This document shows positions 35,653-44,513 of a DNA stretch of 64,000 nt, in pieces (position 1 is the stretch's first letter; each line of letters starts with the position of its first letter). Source of the DNA: Dyadobacter sp. CY261 (lineage in GTDB: Bacteria; Bacteroidota; Bacteroidia; Cytophagales; Spirosomataceae); assembly GCF_021440085.1 (NCBI RefSeq), contig NZ_JAKCPW010000005.1, positions 1-64,000 of the forward strand, read 5' to 3'. The translations under genes and the position numbers were made by a program. The notes under the pieces were generated by a model, which saw only the letters and a program-made list of their open reading frames with translations, was not told the DNA's origin and made no database searches.

Positions 35653-35858
35653 AGATCTATTGGCAGTTTGTGAAAAAAAGTTTTGCAAAATTATACAAAA
35701 AAAATCTCATTTTCAAAAGATATTCCAAACTAATTGTCATATTGCGCCCAGTTTGGGATTTCCCTACCCTAATGTTTCCAAAACCAGCCTTATACATTGC
35801 ATCATTCTGAAAAAGCAGTGGTAACGCAAAGGTTACTCCCTCAGATTTCAGAATTTAC

Positions 35859-36701
35859 ATGGAAGTATTTACTTCGGTCAAAAGTCTCCGCCAGTTCCTC
35901 GATCAGCAAGTTTTACAACAGAAAACCATTGGTCTCGTACCTACTATGGGAGCCCTCCACGAAGGCCATATTTCATTGATCGACGCGGCGAAAAGGGACA
36001 ATGATATCGTCATTTGCAGCGTATTCGTGAACCCGACGCAGTTTAACAATCCCGAAGACCTGGCCAAATACCCGAGAACGTTGGCAGAGGACAGTATCAT
36101 GCTCGAAACGGCAGGCTGCTCGGCCGTATTCGCTCCTTCGGTAGAAGAAATGTATCCCGAACAGCCTGTGCTCAAAATCAATTTTGGAGAACTGGAAACC
36201 GTGATGGAGGGCGCCTCTCGTCCCGGGCATTTCAATGGCGTTGGCATTGTCGTTTCGAAGCTATTCAATATCGTAAAACCTCATCGCGCCTATTTCGGGC
36301 AGAAGGATTTGCAGCAAGTTTCGGTCGTGAGCCAGCTCGTAACGGATCTTGCATTCGGATTGGAACTGATTATATGCCCTACCGTGCGCGAAGAGGACGG
36401 CCTGGCTATGTCATCCCGTAACCGCAGGCTCAATGCCGAGGAGCGGGCAATTGCCCCTCATATTTACAGGATACTGGCAGCAGCCGGCGAAGACCTGCGT
36501 GGTGGTAAGAAAGTTTATGAGGTGATCGCCTGGGCAAAAGGCCAGTTTGAGAATATCAAAGAATTTACGCTCGACTATTTTGAGGTCATTAATATCAAGA
36601 GCCTGCTGTCTGTGGAACATATCGGCCCGCCGGGCAGCAATGCCATTTGCGTAGCCACTTTCCTCGGCCCGGTGAGGCTGATCGACAATATTATCTTTTA
36701 A
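35859..36701 (+). CDS. panC: pantoate-beta-alanine ligase (pantothenate synthetase)
   Basis: A 280-residue cytoplasmic enzyme joining pantoate and beta-alanine with ATP to give pantothenate. Signatures: VPTMGALHEGHISLI near 29-43, FVNPTQFNNPEDLAKYPRT near 62-80, RPGHFNGVGIVVSKLFNIV and FGQKDLQQ near 147, and the KMSKS-like MSSRNRRL near 184. Length is normal. PanD, the source of beta-alanine, is encoded 1.8 kb downstream behind an opposing oxidoreductase gene. Confidence 0.95.
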   Translation: MEVFTSVKSLRQFLDQQVLQQKTIGLVPTMGALHEGHISLIDAAKRDNDIVICSVFVNPTQFNNPEDLAKYPRTLAEDSIMLETAGCSAVFAPSVEEMYPEQPVLKINFGELETVMEGASRPGHFNGVGIVVSKLFNIVKPHRAYFGQKDLQQVSVVSQLVTDLAFGLELIICPTVREEDGLAMSSRNRRLNAEERAIAPHIYRILAAAGEDLRGGKKVYEVIAWAKGQFENIKEFTLDYFEVINIKSLLSVEHIGPPGSNAICVATFLGPVRLIDNIIF

Positions 36702-36721
36702 ATTTTCAGCATGCATTAAAA

Positions 36722-36754
36722 CAAAGAAGGCCCCTTGCGGAGCCTTCTTTGTTT
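36722..36754. terminator. bidirectional terminator between panC and the Gfo/Idh gene
   Basis: AAAGAAGGC pairs with GCCTTCTTT, and A/T-runs flank both sides of the stem. It lies between convergent stops. Confidence 0.8.
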
Positions 36755-36756
36755 GC

Positions 36757-38235
36757 TTATGACAATTTCCAGTCGCCGCGGTATTTGCGTTTTACGAACT
36801 GGTTCGCGTCTTCGAAGTTGGTAATCTTCATATTTTTCCCATCCCACAACAACTTCTTGCGGCCTGGGTAATCGAATCCTTTACCATCCGCTTTCGCAGT
36901 GCGAAGGTTGTAACTGCGGATACCTAGGTTACCCATGATCACAGTCTCTGTCAACGGACCAGCGTAATCGAAGGAAGAAGTAAGCGCCTTGTGCTCCTTA
37001 CTGTTGAAACCAGCCTTGCAGGCGTCGCTCCAAGACACGTGGTGGCCAAATTCCGGCATTGGCGTGTATTTGTTGCCAAAATCGCCTTGTTTGTATTCCA
37101 GCTTGGTACCGTCTTTGAGGTACACCTTGGGAGCAATACCGTAAGTTCCGCAGGTCATTACCCCTTTTTCACCGATCAGGAGCACACCATTGCTGCTGTC
37201 TGGTTCGCCAAGCGGTTCATTGGCAGGGATTAAATCCGGGTGGAATGGACGCAAGCCGCCATCATGCCAGGTAAGCGTCACTTCCGATTTGTTCACCTTG
37301 TTGGCAGGGAATTTCAATTGTACGCGTGAAGACGGGGGACAACCTTCCGGAATGTACTCCGCAGTCCAGTCTTTGATGAACACTTGTCCTACCGAGCATT
37401 CCAATTCTGTTGGGTAGCCCAGGCCAAGCGTGCGGAACGCAGGGTCGATCAGGTGACAGCCCATATCGCCCAATGCACCTGTACCGAAGTTCCACCAGCC
37501 GCGCCATTTAAACGGGTGCCATGCCGGGTTGTAATCCACCCATTCTGCACAGCCTACCCACAATTCCCAATCAATGTCCGCAGGTACTTCGTGTTTGCCA
37601 GTTGGAACGGGAATACCTTGTGGCCACACCGGACGGTTGGTCCAGACATGTGCTTCGTGGACGTTACCGATAAGACCTTTGTTAAACCATTCTTTCATCT
37701 GGGTCTGCGCAGGGTTAGATGCGCCCTGATTACCCATTTGGGTTACTACTTTGTATTTGCGCGCAGCTTCGGTGAGCATACGTGCTTCGTAAATATCGTG
37801 GGTAAGGGGTTTCTGCACATATACGTGTTTTCCGCGTTGCATAGCGGCCATTGCGATGATCGCGTGCATGTGGTCGGCAGTCGAAACGGTTACGGCATCA
37901 ATGCTCTTGTCCATTTCATCGAACATCTTCCGGAAGTCTTTGTATTTCTTAGCATCCGGGTGCAGCTCGAAATTCTTTTTTACCTGCGCCTGCGACCAGT
38001 CCACGTCGCAAAGTGCTACCAGGTTTTCGGCGCCTTTATTCCATGCATTGTTTGTATCCGAAAAACCTTTTCCGCCCACCCCGATACCGGCGATGTTCAG
38101 CTTGTCGCTGGGGGCTTTATATCCTTTCCCCAGCACGTGGCGGGGAACAATGAAGAAACTTCCTATGGCCGCTGCGGATGACTTCTGGATAAAGTCCCGG
38201 CGGCTAACGTCTTTCGGTTTGTTTTCTGTACTCAT
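36757..38235 (-). CDS. exported Gfo/Idh/MocA-family oxidoreductase
   Basis: A 492-residue protein with a twin-arginine-type leader (VSRRDFIQKSSAAAIGSFF) ahead of a dinucleotide-binding fold (LNIAGIGVGGKG near 47) and the family motif VQKPL with its Lys near 140 (KHVYVQKPLTHD). A long substrate-binding domain follows, rich in Trp and Gly. Such exported members probably act on sugars or glycosides in the periplasm with a tightly bound NAD(P). It lies opposite to the panC/panD direction between these two genes. Confidence 0.85.
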   Translation of the reverse strand: MSTENKPKDVSRRDFIQKSSAAAIGSFFIVPRHVLGKGYKAPSDKLNIAGIGVGGKGFSDTNNAWNKGAENLVALCDVDWSQAQVKKNFELHPDAKKYKDFRKMFDEMDKSIDAVTVSTADHMHAIIAMAAMQRGKHVYVQKPLTHDIYEARMLTEAARKYKVVTQMGNQGASNPAQTQMKEWFNKGLIGNVHEAHVWTNRPVWPQGIPVPTGKHEVPADIDWELWVGCAEWVDYNPAWHPFKWRGWWNFGTGALGDMGCHLIDPAFRTLGLGYPTELECSVGQVFIKDWTAEYIPEGCPPSSRVQLKFPANKVNKSEVTLTWHDGGLRPFHPDLIPANEPLGEPDSSNGVLLIGEKGVMTCGTYGIAPKVYLKDGTKLEYKQGDFGNKYTPMPEFGHHVSWSDACKAGFNSKEHKALTSSFDYAGPLTETVIMGNLGIRSYNLRTAKADGKGFDYPGRKKLLWDGKNMKITNFEDANQFVKRKYRGDWKLS

Positions 38236-38468
38236 CGGTTTTGGTAATAAAAAAATAAACTAAAATAATATAGATGAAAGGAATAACTTGTTATTGGAGT
38301 TGGAATACTATTAAATCCCGCTTAAATATAATAATGTTCTTATGAAACATCATGTATCCGGTCATTTCAAATATTACTTCAAATACACTCCCTGTTTGCG
38401 TTTCCGGCTATTTACGTGAATAATCTTGCCGCGCACATGCACGGGAACCGACGTACAAGGTAGTATGT

Positions 38469-38500
38469 TTTGAAGGCTGGGTATTATTCCTGTAACTTTG
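38469..38500 (+). promoter_or_regulatory. promoter of panD
   Basis: TTTG (38469-38472) and a perfect TAACTTTG (38493-38500) are spaced by 20 bases, 39 bases before the ATG of panD. This also shows that an in-frame ATG at 38470 cannot be the start. The rest of the gap 38236-38538 holds the divergent promoter region of the oxidoreductase gene, with no clear elements. Confidence 0.75.
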
Positions 38501-38538
38501 GGGGTAATGCATTTCATTTAGACCAATACCACCAGGTA

Positions 38539-38889
38539 ATGCAAATCACAGTAATGAAATCGAAGATTCACCGGGTTAAGGTGACTCAGGCGGAATTGAA
38601 CTACGTTGGCAGCATCACGATCGACGAGGATCTGATCGACGCCGCGGGACTCATAGAGAATGAACAGGTTCACATTGTGAACAATAACAATGGCGAACGT
38701 TTTATCACATATGTTATTAAAGGCGAGAGAGGTTCGGGCATGATCTGCCTTAATGGCGCGGCGGCCCGCAGGGTGCAGATCGGCGACATCATCATCATCA
38801 TCGCCTACGGAAGCATGACCCCGGAAGAAGCGAAGACATTCAAGCCGATGGTCGTTTTCCCGGATCATAATAATCACCTGGTAAGCTAA
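38539..38889 (+). CDS. panD: aspartate 1-decarboxylase precursor
   Basis: A 116-residue pyruvoyl enzyme making beta-alanine from aspartate for pantothenate. The precursor cleaves itself at Gly-Ser in [14 protein letters not shown] (Ser near 25), which becomes the pyruvoyl group. [11 protein letters not shown] at the N-terminus and [12 protein letters not shown] near 80 are typical. The start at 38539 ([12 protein letters not shown]) gives the normal length and lies downstream of the promoter. Confidence 0.93.
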   Translation: MQITVMKSKIHRVKVTQAELNYVGSITIDEDLIDAAGLIENEQVHIVNNNNGERFITYVIKGERGSGMICLNGAAARRVQIGDIIIIIAYGSMTPEEAKTFKPMVVFPDHNNHLVS

Positions 38890-38931
38890 CCTTCTGATTT
38901 TACCCTACACTAAACATCTATTTAGCGAAGC

Positions 38932-39969
38932 ATGAAAAATATACTGCGTTACACCATATCGCTTGCTTTGGCAGGCGGTCTGCTCTGGTTTGTGTTTAAA
39001 GACATCAACCTGGATGAAATGCTCGACCGTTTTGCCAAATCCGACTGGCGCTGGATTGCCGTATCATGCTTTTGCCTCCTGCTTGCACACATTACGCGTG
39101 CGTGGCGCTGGGGAATGCTCATCGAGCCGCTGGCTCATAAGCCGGGCCTCGTTAATAGCACCATGTCTGTTCTGACTGGCTATTTTGCCAACTACATTGT
39201 GCCTCGCATGGGCGAAGTAACCCGTTGCGGAACGCTCTACCGTCTCGAACGCATTCCGGTAAGCCTAAGCTTCGGTACCGTTGTGGCTGAAAGGATTTTT
39301 GATGTCATCATCCTGGTGATCATGATCGGCCTGAACTTTATTTTCGAATTTGACCGGCTGAGCACATTCTTTACGGATTTCTTTCAAAGCAAAATAGGCG
39401 GAAATCAAGGCGGTGGCTCGGGCACCGGAATGCTGCTTAGCATTCTTATCGTGGGCTTGCTCGCCGTGGCAGTCGCCAGCATCGTGATCTTCAAAAATGC
39501 CGCATTAAGGAACAAGTTGCAGCAGAATGCGATCGTTTCCAAGATCGTAGGTTTCGCGCAAGGCATGCTTGAAGGACTTTTGAGCGTCCGTAAACTACGC
39601 AGCCCCGTCCTTTTCATTTTCAGCACAATTCTCATATGGATACTGTATTACCTGGTTTCCTACGTGCTGTTTTTCTGCATTCCGGAAACTTCTGATCTGG
39701 GGCCACTGGCTGGATTGACGTTACTAGTCGTAGGAGCCATTGGTATGACCGCCCCTACGCAAGGCGGCATTGGCGCTTACCACTTGCTGGTGGGTAATGT
39801 AATGGTACTATACGGCCTTTCTCAAAATGATGGCATTACGCTCGCAACCTTCATCCACGGCGCGCAAATGCTGTTTATGCTCGCTATTGGCGCGCTTGCA
39901 TTCTTATATGTGCTGATTGTAAACAAAAAGGCAACCGCGGAACCAGGGCAGGTTTCCGCAGCAAACTAA
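38932..39969 (+). CDS. UPF0104/LPG-synthase-TM flippase-like membrane protein
   Basis: A 345-residue inner-membrane protein with about eight spans, matching the transmembrane flippase-like domain of lysylphosphatidylglycerol synthases: RAWRWGMLIEPL, LTGYFANYIVPRMGEVTRCG, VVAERIFDVIIL and PTQGGIGAYHLLVG. The catalytic aminoacyl-transferase domain is absent. The likely role is lipid or lipid-linked substrate handling in the membrane. It follows panD by 42 bases in the same direction, a neighbourhood common in this phylum. Confidence 0.8.
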   Translation: MKNILRYTISLALAGGLLWFVFKDINLDEMLDRFAKSDWRWIAVSCFCLLLAHITRAWRWGMLIEPLAHKPGLVNSTMSVLTGYFANYIVPRMGEVTRCGTLYRLERIPVSLSFGTVVAERIFDVIILVIMIGLNFIFEFDRLSTFFTDFFQSKIGGNQGGGSGTGMLLSILIVGLLAVAVASIVIFKNAALRNKLQQNAIVSKIVGFAQGMLEGLLSVRKLRSPVLFIFSTILIWILYYLVSYVLFFCIPETSDLGPLAGLTLLVVGAIGMTAPTQGGIGAYHLLVGNVMVLYGLSQNDGITLATFIHGAQMLFMLAIGALAFLYVLIVNKKATAEPGQVSAAN

Positions 39970-40047
39970 TTGTTGTTTTAATAGTCCCGGTAATTGGAAA
40001 TGGAGTATGTTAGATTATCCATTTCTTAAATCCATATTGTTTTTACA

Positions 40048-40536
40048 ATGAACTTGACTGAAAGCAAAATCCTGAGATTAGACGAAGCGGTGCCTACCGT
40101 GGAAGCATGGCAAAGAGCCGGACAAAAAGTTGTTTTCACCAATGGATGTTTCGATATTGTACACCTCGGGCACATCGATTACCTCGAAAAAGCGCGCGCA
40201 CTTGGCGATAGATTGGTACTCGGCCTGAATACCGATGCGTCGGTAAGCCGTCTGAAAGGGCCTCTCCGCCCGGTTGTGAATGAGTACGCGAGAGCCCGTT
40301 TGATGGCAGCGCTTTCCTTCATCGATGCTGTCATTTTGTTCGACGAACCGACGCCAAGTCAGTTGATCGAAGCCGTAAAACCTGACATTTTGGTAAAAGG
40401 AGACGATTATACGATCGAGAACATTGCTGGCGCGGATTTTGTTTTAGGTAGAGGAGGTGAGGTGAAGACGATTGCTTTGGTACAAGGTTACTCGACTACC
40501 GCACTGATCGAGAAAATAAAACAAGGATATAAATAG
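40048..40536 (+). CDS. rfaE2: heptose-1-phosphate adenylyltransferase
   Basis: A 162-residue nucleotidyltransferase that makes ADP-glycero-manno-heptose for lipopolysaccharide cores. The cytidylyltransferase-like motif GCFDIVHLGHIDYL with HxGH is near 33-46, and VKGDDYTIENIAGADFV and GYSTTALIEKI complete the HldE C-terminal type. It lacks the kinase half, so the heptose-7-phosphate kinase is separate. The peptidase gene follows after 8 bases, so they are co-transcribed. Confidence 0.88.
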   Translation: MNLTESKILRLDEAVPTVEAWQRAGQKVVFTNGCFDIVHLGHIDYLEKARALGDRLVLGLNTDASVSRLKGPLRPVVNEYARARLMAALSFIDAVILFDEPTPSQLIEAVKPDILVKGDDYTIENIAGADFVLGRGGEVKTIALVQGYSTTALIEKIKQGYK

Positions 40537-40544
40537 CAATAACT

Positions 40545-41219
40545 ATGGGACTTTTGATTGCTTTGATCGTAATGGGCGTCAGCTTTTACGTGCAATGGCG
40601 TTTGAAGAGTAAGTTTGAAGAATATTCACAAGTGGGATTGAGCAATGGCATGAGCGGTAAGGAAATCGCGGAAACCATGCTTCGGGAAAGCGGCATTTAC
40701 GACGTAAGAGTATTGTCTGTGGAAGGCCGTCTTACCGATCATTACAATCCCCAGGACAAAACTGTGAACCTGAGTCCTGATGTATATTACGGACGTAGTG
40801 TAGCTGCTGCGGCTGTGGCCTCTCACGAATGTGGGCACGCGGTGCAGCATGCAACTGCTTACAGCTGGTTGCAATTCCGCTCGCAAATGGTACCATTTCT
40901 AAGCATTGCCTCGCAATACATGCAATGGATCATTCTGATCGGTGTGTTGCTGATCAATACTTCCATCATTCCGCTCGCAATCGGCGTGGCGCTGTTTGCG
41001 GTGACGACCTTGTTCAGTTTTATTACGCTGCCTGTCGAATACGATGCCAGTAACCGCGCATTGGCATGGATCCAGAAAAACAGGATTGTGAATGAGAAGG
41101 AATACGTGATGTCCGCCGATGCATTGAAATGGGCAGCACGAACTTATCTGGTAGCTGCTATCGGTTCCCTGGCCACTTTGCTTTACTATGTGAGCCTGCT
41201 CATGGGGCGACGGGACTGA
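40545..41219 (+). CDS. YugP-type zinc metallopeptidase, membrane-bound
   Basis: A 224-residue membrane protein. A span at the extreme N-terminus is followed by a soluble part with the zinc motif HECGHAVQH near 95-103, then two hydrophobic spans (SQYMQWIILIGVLLINTSII onward), the third ligand region PVEYDASNRALAW, and a last span at the C-terminus. This is the layout of DUF232/YugP peptidases; natural substrates are not known. It is translated directly after rfaE2. Confidence 0.85.
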   Translation: MGLLIALIVMGVSFYVQWRLKSKFEEYSQVGLSNGMSGKEIAETMLRESGIYDVRVLSVEGRLTDHYNPQDKTVNLSPDVYYGRSVAAAAVASHECGHAVQHATAYSWLQFRSQMVPFLSIASQYMQWIILIGVLLINTSIIPLAIGVALFAVTTLFSFITLPVEYDASNRALAWIQKNRIVNEKEYVMSADALKWAARTYLVAAIGSLATLLYYVSLLMGRRD

Positions 41220-41226
41220 AAGTAGT

Positions 41227-41319
41227 TTATGAGTTTAGAGTCAAAAGTTTAAAGTTGATATTGTTGTCAGCCTTCGCTTGCGGAGGCTGACATTTTTTTG
41301 ACACTTTAAACTCATAAAT
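41227..41319. terminator. nested inverted repeats ending convergent genes
   Basis: The inner stem TGTCAGCC/GGCTGACA (41266-41273 and 41286-41293) is followed by TTTTTTT, a good terminator for the peptidase operon. Around it are outer complementary arms: TTTATGAGTTTA (41227-41238) with TAAACTCATAAA (41308-41319), and AGTTTAAAGT with a partner near 41304. It lies between convergent stops. Confidence 0.75.
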
Positions 41320-41328
41320 TCTGAACTC

Positions 41329-42504
41329 CTAAAAAGATTTCTTCCTCTGGTTCCAATACACCACAAGATTATGCGTCGCCCGCCCGGAAGCTATGATATC
41401 CAGATCTCCGTCTCCATCCAGATCAGCCGGGATTAAGTCCTCGCAGGCCATTTTGATCTTTTCATCCAAAGTATATTCCGTCCACTTTTTGCCCTCGGCA
41501 TCATTTCCAACATAAATTCTTACTCCGGTTTCGCCTGATACATTCGGGTTGCGCCAACCCATTACAACCTGGTCGCGGCCCTGGCCGAAGAAATCGGCGC
41601 AGGCCAATGCGTGGCCTTCCTTAATGCGGTCGGTGAGGACGGTACGACCTTCTTTAGTATATACGACCAACTCAGTTCCATGCATGGGCTCAATAGTCGC
41701 TGTGAATAATTGCTTTTTACTCAAACTTCCCGTTCTGATCTCTCCTACTCCGGCTCCCGGCACCATCCAGTTGCCCGACGGCGCCCAGCCATCGGCTCCA
41801 TCCAGAAAGACCTGCACCCCTTCCTTTCCGGCAATGGATAATCCGGCCATTCGTCCGGGGATTTCCATCGGCTGAAAATTGTGCGTCATATGCATTTCGG
41901 TTTCAATCAGGTTATATGGCCAAATGCCCTTTCTGTTTTCGGGAACGTCAAAAACGATTAGCTTCACACCTGCTCCTACACCGCCTGTATTCCCTTCGCC
42001 ATGCAATGGCAAAACGGCCAGTTGAAACGCGCCATCGGCTTTCCTTACCCAATGCATCCGGTGGATCGTCACCTCGTGGTGCAGGCGCACCGGCTCCCAG
42101 GGCCTGGTACGATCATCGGGAGATACCAAATAGAACACAGCGCCCGACAATTTCAAATCCCTGGTCTCGGAAGGGTTCCAGCCAGCGCCTACTGCCACTT
42201 CCACTTTACCGTCGCCATCGATATCTCGCGCGGCAATGCAGACGTTGTCCTGCTCGGTCAAGTCTTTCGCGATGACGTAGCGTGTCCACTGCCCGTCTTT
42301 CTTCCCGGGATTTTTATACCAAACAATTTCCTTCTTGTCGGCCAGGAGAATATCAGTTTTGCCATCGCCGTCCACATCGCCCGAGGCCACGCCATAGCCG
42401 ATACTCACCTTGTCGTCGATCGTTTCGCCATTGAATGTGGCCGTTTGGGCAAAGGCTGTTCCTGCCATTAAAAAAGCCATCGAAAGCAATAGTCGTTTAT
42501 TCAT
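41329..42504 (-). CDS. secreted FG-GAP/VCBS repeat propeller protein
   Basis: A 391-residue protein with signal peptide MNKRLLLSMAFLMAGTAFAQ. The mature part has repeated FG-GAP units with calcium-binding Asp loops (DVDGDGKTDILLAD, DIDGDGKVEVAVG, DLDGDGDLDIIASG), as in integrin-like seven-bladed propellers. Probably secreted or cell-surface; ligand unknown. A related protein lies at 62627. Confidence 0.85.
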   Translation of the reverse strand: MNKRLLLSMAFLMAGTAFAQTATFNGETIDDKVSIGYGVASGDVDGDGKTDILLADKKEIVWYKNPGKKDGQWTRYVIAKDLTEQDNVCIAARDIDGDGKVEVAVGAGWNPSETRDLKLSGAVFYLVSPDDRTRPWEPVRLHHEVTIHRMHWVRKADGAFQLAVLPLHGEGNTGGVGAGVKLIVFDVPENRKGIWPYNLIETEMHMTHNFQPMEIPGRMAGLSIAGKEGVQVFLDGADGWAPSGNWMVPGAGVGEIRTGSLSKKQLFTATIEPMHGTELVVYTKEGRTVLTDRIKEGHALACADFFGQGRDQVVMGWRNPNVSGETGVRIYVGNDAEGKKWTEYTLDEKIKMACEDLIPADLDGDGDLDIIASGRATHNLVVYWNQRKKSF

Positions 42505-42601
42505 ATCCTGAAAACCGGCAGCCGCCGATTGATAAATGTTTTACCCTATTTTTTAACAATATACTTCAAAAAGGACTCTACGGGCATTGAAAAAAGAGTT
42601 T

Positions 42602-42635
42602 TTTGTGTCGCTTTAATCGCCATTGCCTACTTTTG
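42602..42635 (+). promoter_or_regulatory. promoter of gcvT
   Basis: TTTG (42602-42605) and a perfect TACTTTTG (42628-42635) stand 28 bases before the ATG. The spacing of 22 bases is slightly long for this promoter type. Confidence 0.5.
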
Positions 42636-42663
42636 TAAATTAATGTGAAACCATATACCGTTC

Positions 42664-43746
42664 ATGAAAACAGTCCCTTTACATCAGCTCCATGTCCGTT
42701 TGGGCGCAAAAATAGTCCCATTTGCAGGTTTTGAAATGCCTGTTCGCTACTCTTCGGATCTGGATGAACACCATACCGTCAGAAATGCCGTAGGTGTGTT
42801 TGATGTATCACACATGGGCGAATTTAGCATAAAAGGGCCTGGCGCGCTGGCATTGATCCAGAAAGTTTCGTCCAATGATGCGACCGCATTGTATGATGGA
42901 AAAGTGCAATACAGCTACCTTCCTAATGCGACCGGTGGTGTGGTCGACGACTTGCTGGTTTACCGCATTGCGGAGGACGATTACTTCCTTGTCGTAAACG
43001 CTTCCAACATTGAAAAAGACTGGAACTGGATCCAGAGCCAGAATACCGAAGGCGTGGCCATGGAAGACCTATCGGATTCTCTTTGCCTCCTGGCTGTTCA
43101 GGGTCCAAAAGCTATCGCCGCACTACAAAAATTAACCGACGTGGATCTCGCTGCCATGGAATATTATACTTTCAAAATCGGGGAAATGGCGGGTATTAAG
43201 GACGTCATTATCTCTGCAACCGGCTACACAGGCGCAGGAGGTTTTGAAATATATATTAAGAATGCAGATGCTGAGCAAATGTGGAACGCCATTTTTGAAG
43301 CGGGTGCCGAATTCGGTATTAAACCAGTTGGGCTCGGTGCACGCGATACATTGAGACTTGAAAAAGCATTCTGCCTCTACGGCAACGATATCGATGACGA
43401 GACTTCACCACTGGAAGCAGGCCTTGGCTGGGTGACCAAGTTTACAAAGGATTTCGTCAATTCCGACGCATTAAAGCAGCAGAAGGAAGCCGGTTTAAAA
43501 AGCAAGTTGATCGGCTTTGAAATGATCGACCGCGGTATCCCGCGCGGACATTACGAGCTATGCGATGCAGTGGGTAACAAATTCGGAGAGGTAACATCAG
43601 GTACACAGTCACCGACTCTGCAGAAAGGCATTGGTCTGGGTTATGTGCCCACGGCATTCAGCAAACCAGGCACAGAAATTTTTGTAAAAGTCCGTGACCG
43701 GTTGCTTAAAGCCCAGGTTGTTAAAACCCCATTTGTTAAAAGTTAA
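42664..43746 (+). CDS. gcvT: aminomethyltransferase, glycine cleavage T protein
   Basis: A 360-residue enzyme that transfers the methylene group from the H protein to tetrahydrofolate in glycine cleavage. Typical blocks: [43 protein letters not shown] near 192 and [19 protein letters not shown] near 228-246. Full length. It is followed by comB after 33 bases on the same strand. Confidence 0.95.
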   Translation: MKTVPLHQLHVRLGAKIVPFAGFEMPVRYSSDLDEHHTVRNAVGVFDVSHMGEFSIKGPGALALIQKVSSNDATALYDGKVQYSYLPNATGGVVDDLLVYRIAEDDYFLVVNASNIEKDWNWIQSQNTEGVAMEDLSDSLCLLAVQGPKAIAALQKLTDVDLAAMEYYTFKIGEMAGIKDVIISATGYTGAGGFEIYIKNADAEQMWNAIFEAGAEFGIKPVGLGARDTLRLEKAFCLYGNDIDDETSPLEAGLGWVTKFTKDFVNSDALKQQKEAGLKSKLIGFEMIDRGIPRGHYELCDAVGNKFGEVTSGTQSPTLQKGIGLGYVPTAFSKPGTEIFVKVRDRLLKAQVVKTPFVKS

Positions 43747-43779
43747 CCCTCTCCATTTTTAAGTTCGATTGCATTTTTT

Positions 43780-44490
43780 ATGAAACAACTTGATGTTTGT
43801 CTTACCCCGGATTTACTTCATCTGCACAAACTGGATAACTCGATAGTGGTGGTAGCCGACATTTTCAGGGCTACTTCCTGCATGGTAACAGGCCTCGCGT
43901 ATGGTGTTAAAAGCATTACGCCTGTCGCTAGTATCGAGGAATGTAAATTCTTGCAAGACAAAGGATATATAGCAGCAGCCGAGCGGGATGCCAGAAAAGT
44001 GGAAGGTTTCGATCTCGACAATTCCCCTTTCAGTTACATGCACGAAAGCCTCATTGGCGCACAGGTAGCGATGACAACCACAAATGGCACTTTATCGATC
44101 GCAAAAGCAAAATCATCGGCTGTAAAAGTGATGGTGGGAGCTTTCCTGAACCTTGGCGCATTGGTCAATCACCTGAAAACCGAGCCTTACGATGTGCTGG
44201 TACTTTGCGCAGGCTGGAAAGGCCGTCCGAATTTGGAAGACACGCTTTTTGCCGGTGCTTTGGCCGATGCTTTGAAGGATCAATTTATGCTTTTGGAAGA
44301 CGGAACTTTGATGGCGCAACGTTTATACCAGCAAAGTCGTGATAACTTGCTCGCCAGCGTCTCGAATTCGTCACACGTGCGCCGCCTGCAAAGGCTGGGC
44401 ATTCAGAAAGACATTTCATACTGCCTGCAAACCGATCTCTATGATGTGGTTCCTGTCCTAAGAGGCAGCACGCTGGTTTCCATGAACTAA
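43780..44490 (+). CDS. comB: 2-phosphosulfolactate phosphatase family (ComB)
   Basis: A 236-residue ComB-type phosphatase. Family blocks: VVVADIFRATSCMVTGLAYG near 24-43, AAERDARKVEGFDLDNSPF, TTTNGTLSI near 99, and CAGWKGRPNLEDTLFAGAL near 147-165. In archaea ComB acts in coenzyme M synthesis; in bacteria lacking that coenzyme the substrate may be another phosphate ester. It follows gcvT by 33 bases, so co-transcription is likely. Confidence 0.85.
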   Translation: MKQLDVCLTPDLLHLHKLDNSIVVVADIFRATSCMVTGLAYGVKSITPVASIEECKFLQDKGYIAAAERDARKVEGFDLDNSPFSYMHESLIGAQVAMTTTNGTLSIAKAKSSAVKVMVGAFLNLGALVNHLKTEPYDVLVLCAGWKGRPNLEDTLFAGALADALKDQFMLLEDGTLMAQRLYQQSRDNLLASVSNSSHVRRLQRLGIQKDISYCLQTDLYDVVPVLRGSTLVSMN

Positions 44491-44513
44491 AATACTTACT
44501 CAATCAAAACTGC

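Noticed and set aside
37384..38181. 265-residue plus-strand frame opposite the Gfo/Idh gene
   Set aside because: Shadow frame: no start context, no family resemblance, and the other strand encodes a complete enzyme.
38470..38538. Upstream ATG giving a longer PanD
   Set aside because: It overlaps the promoter, and the family length fits the ATG at 38539.
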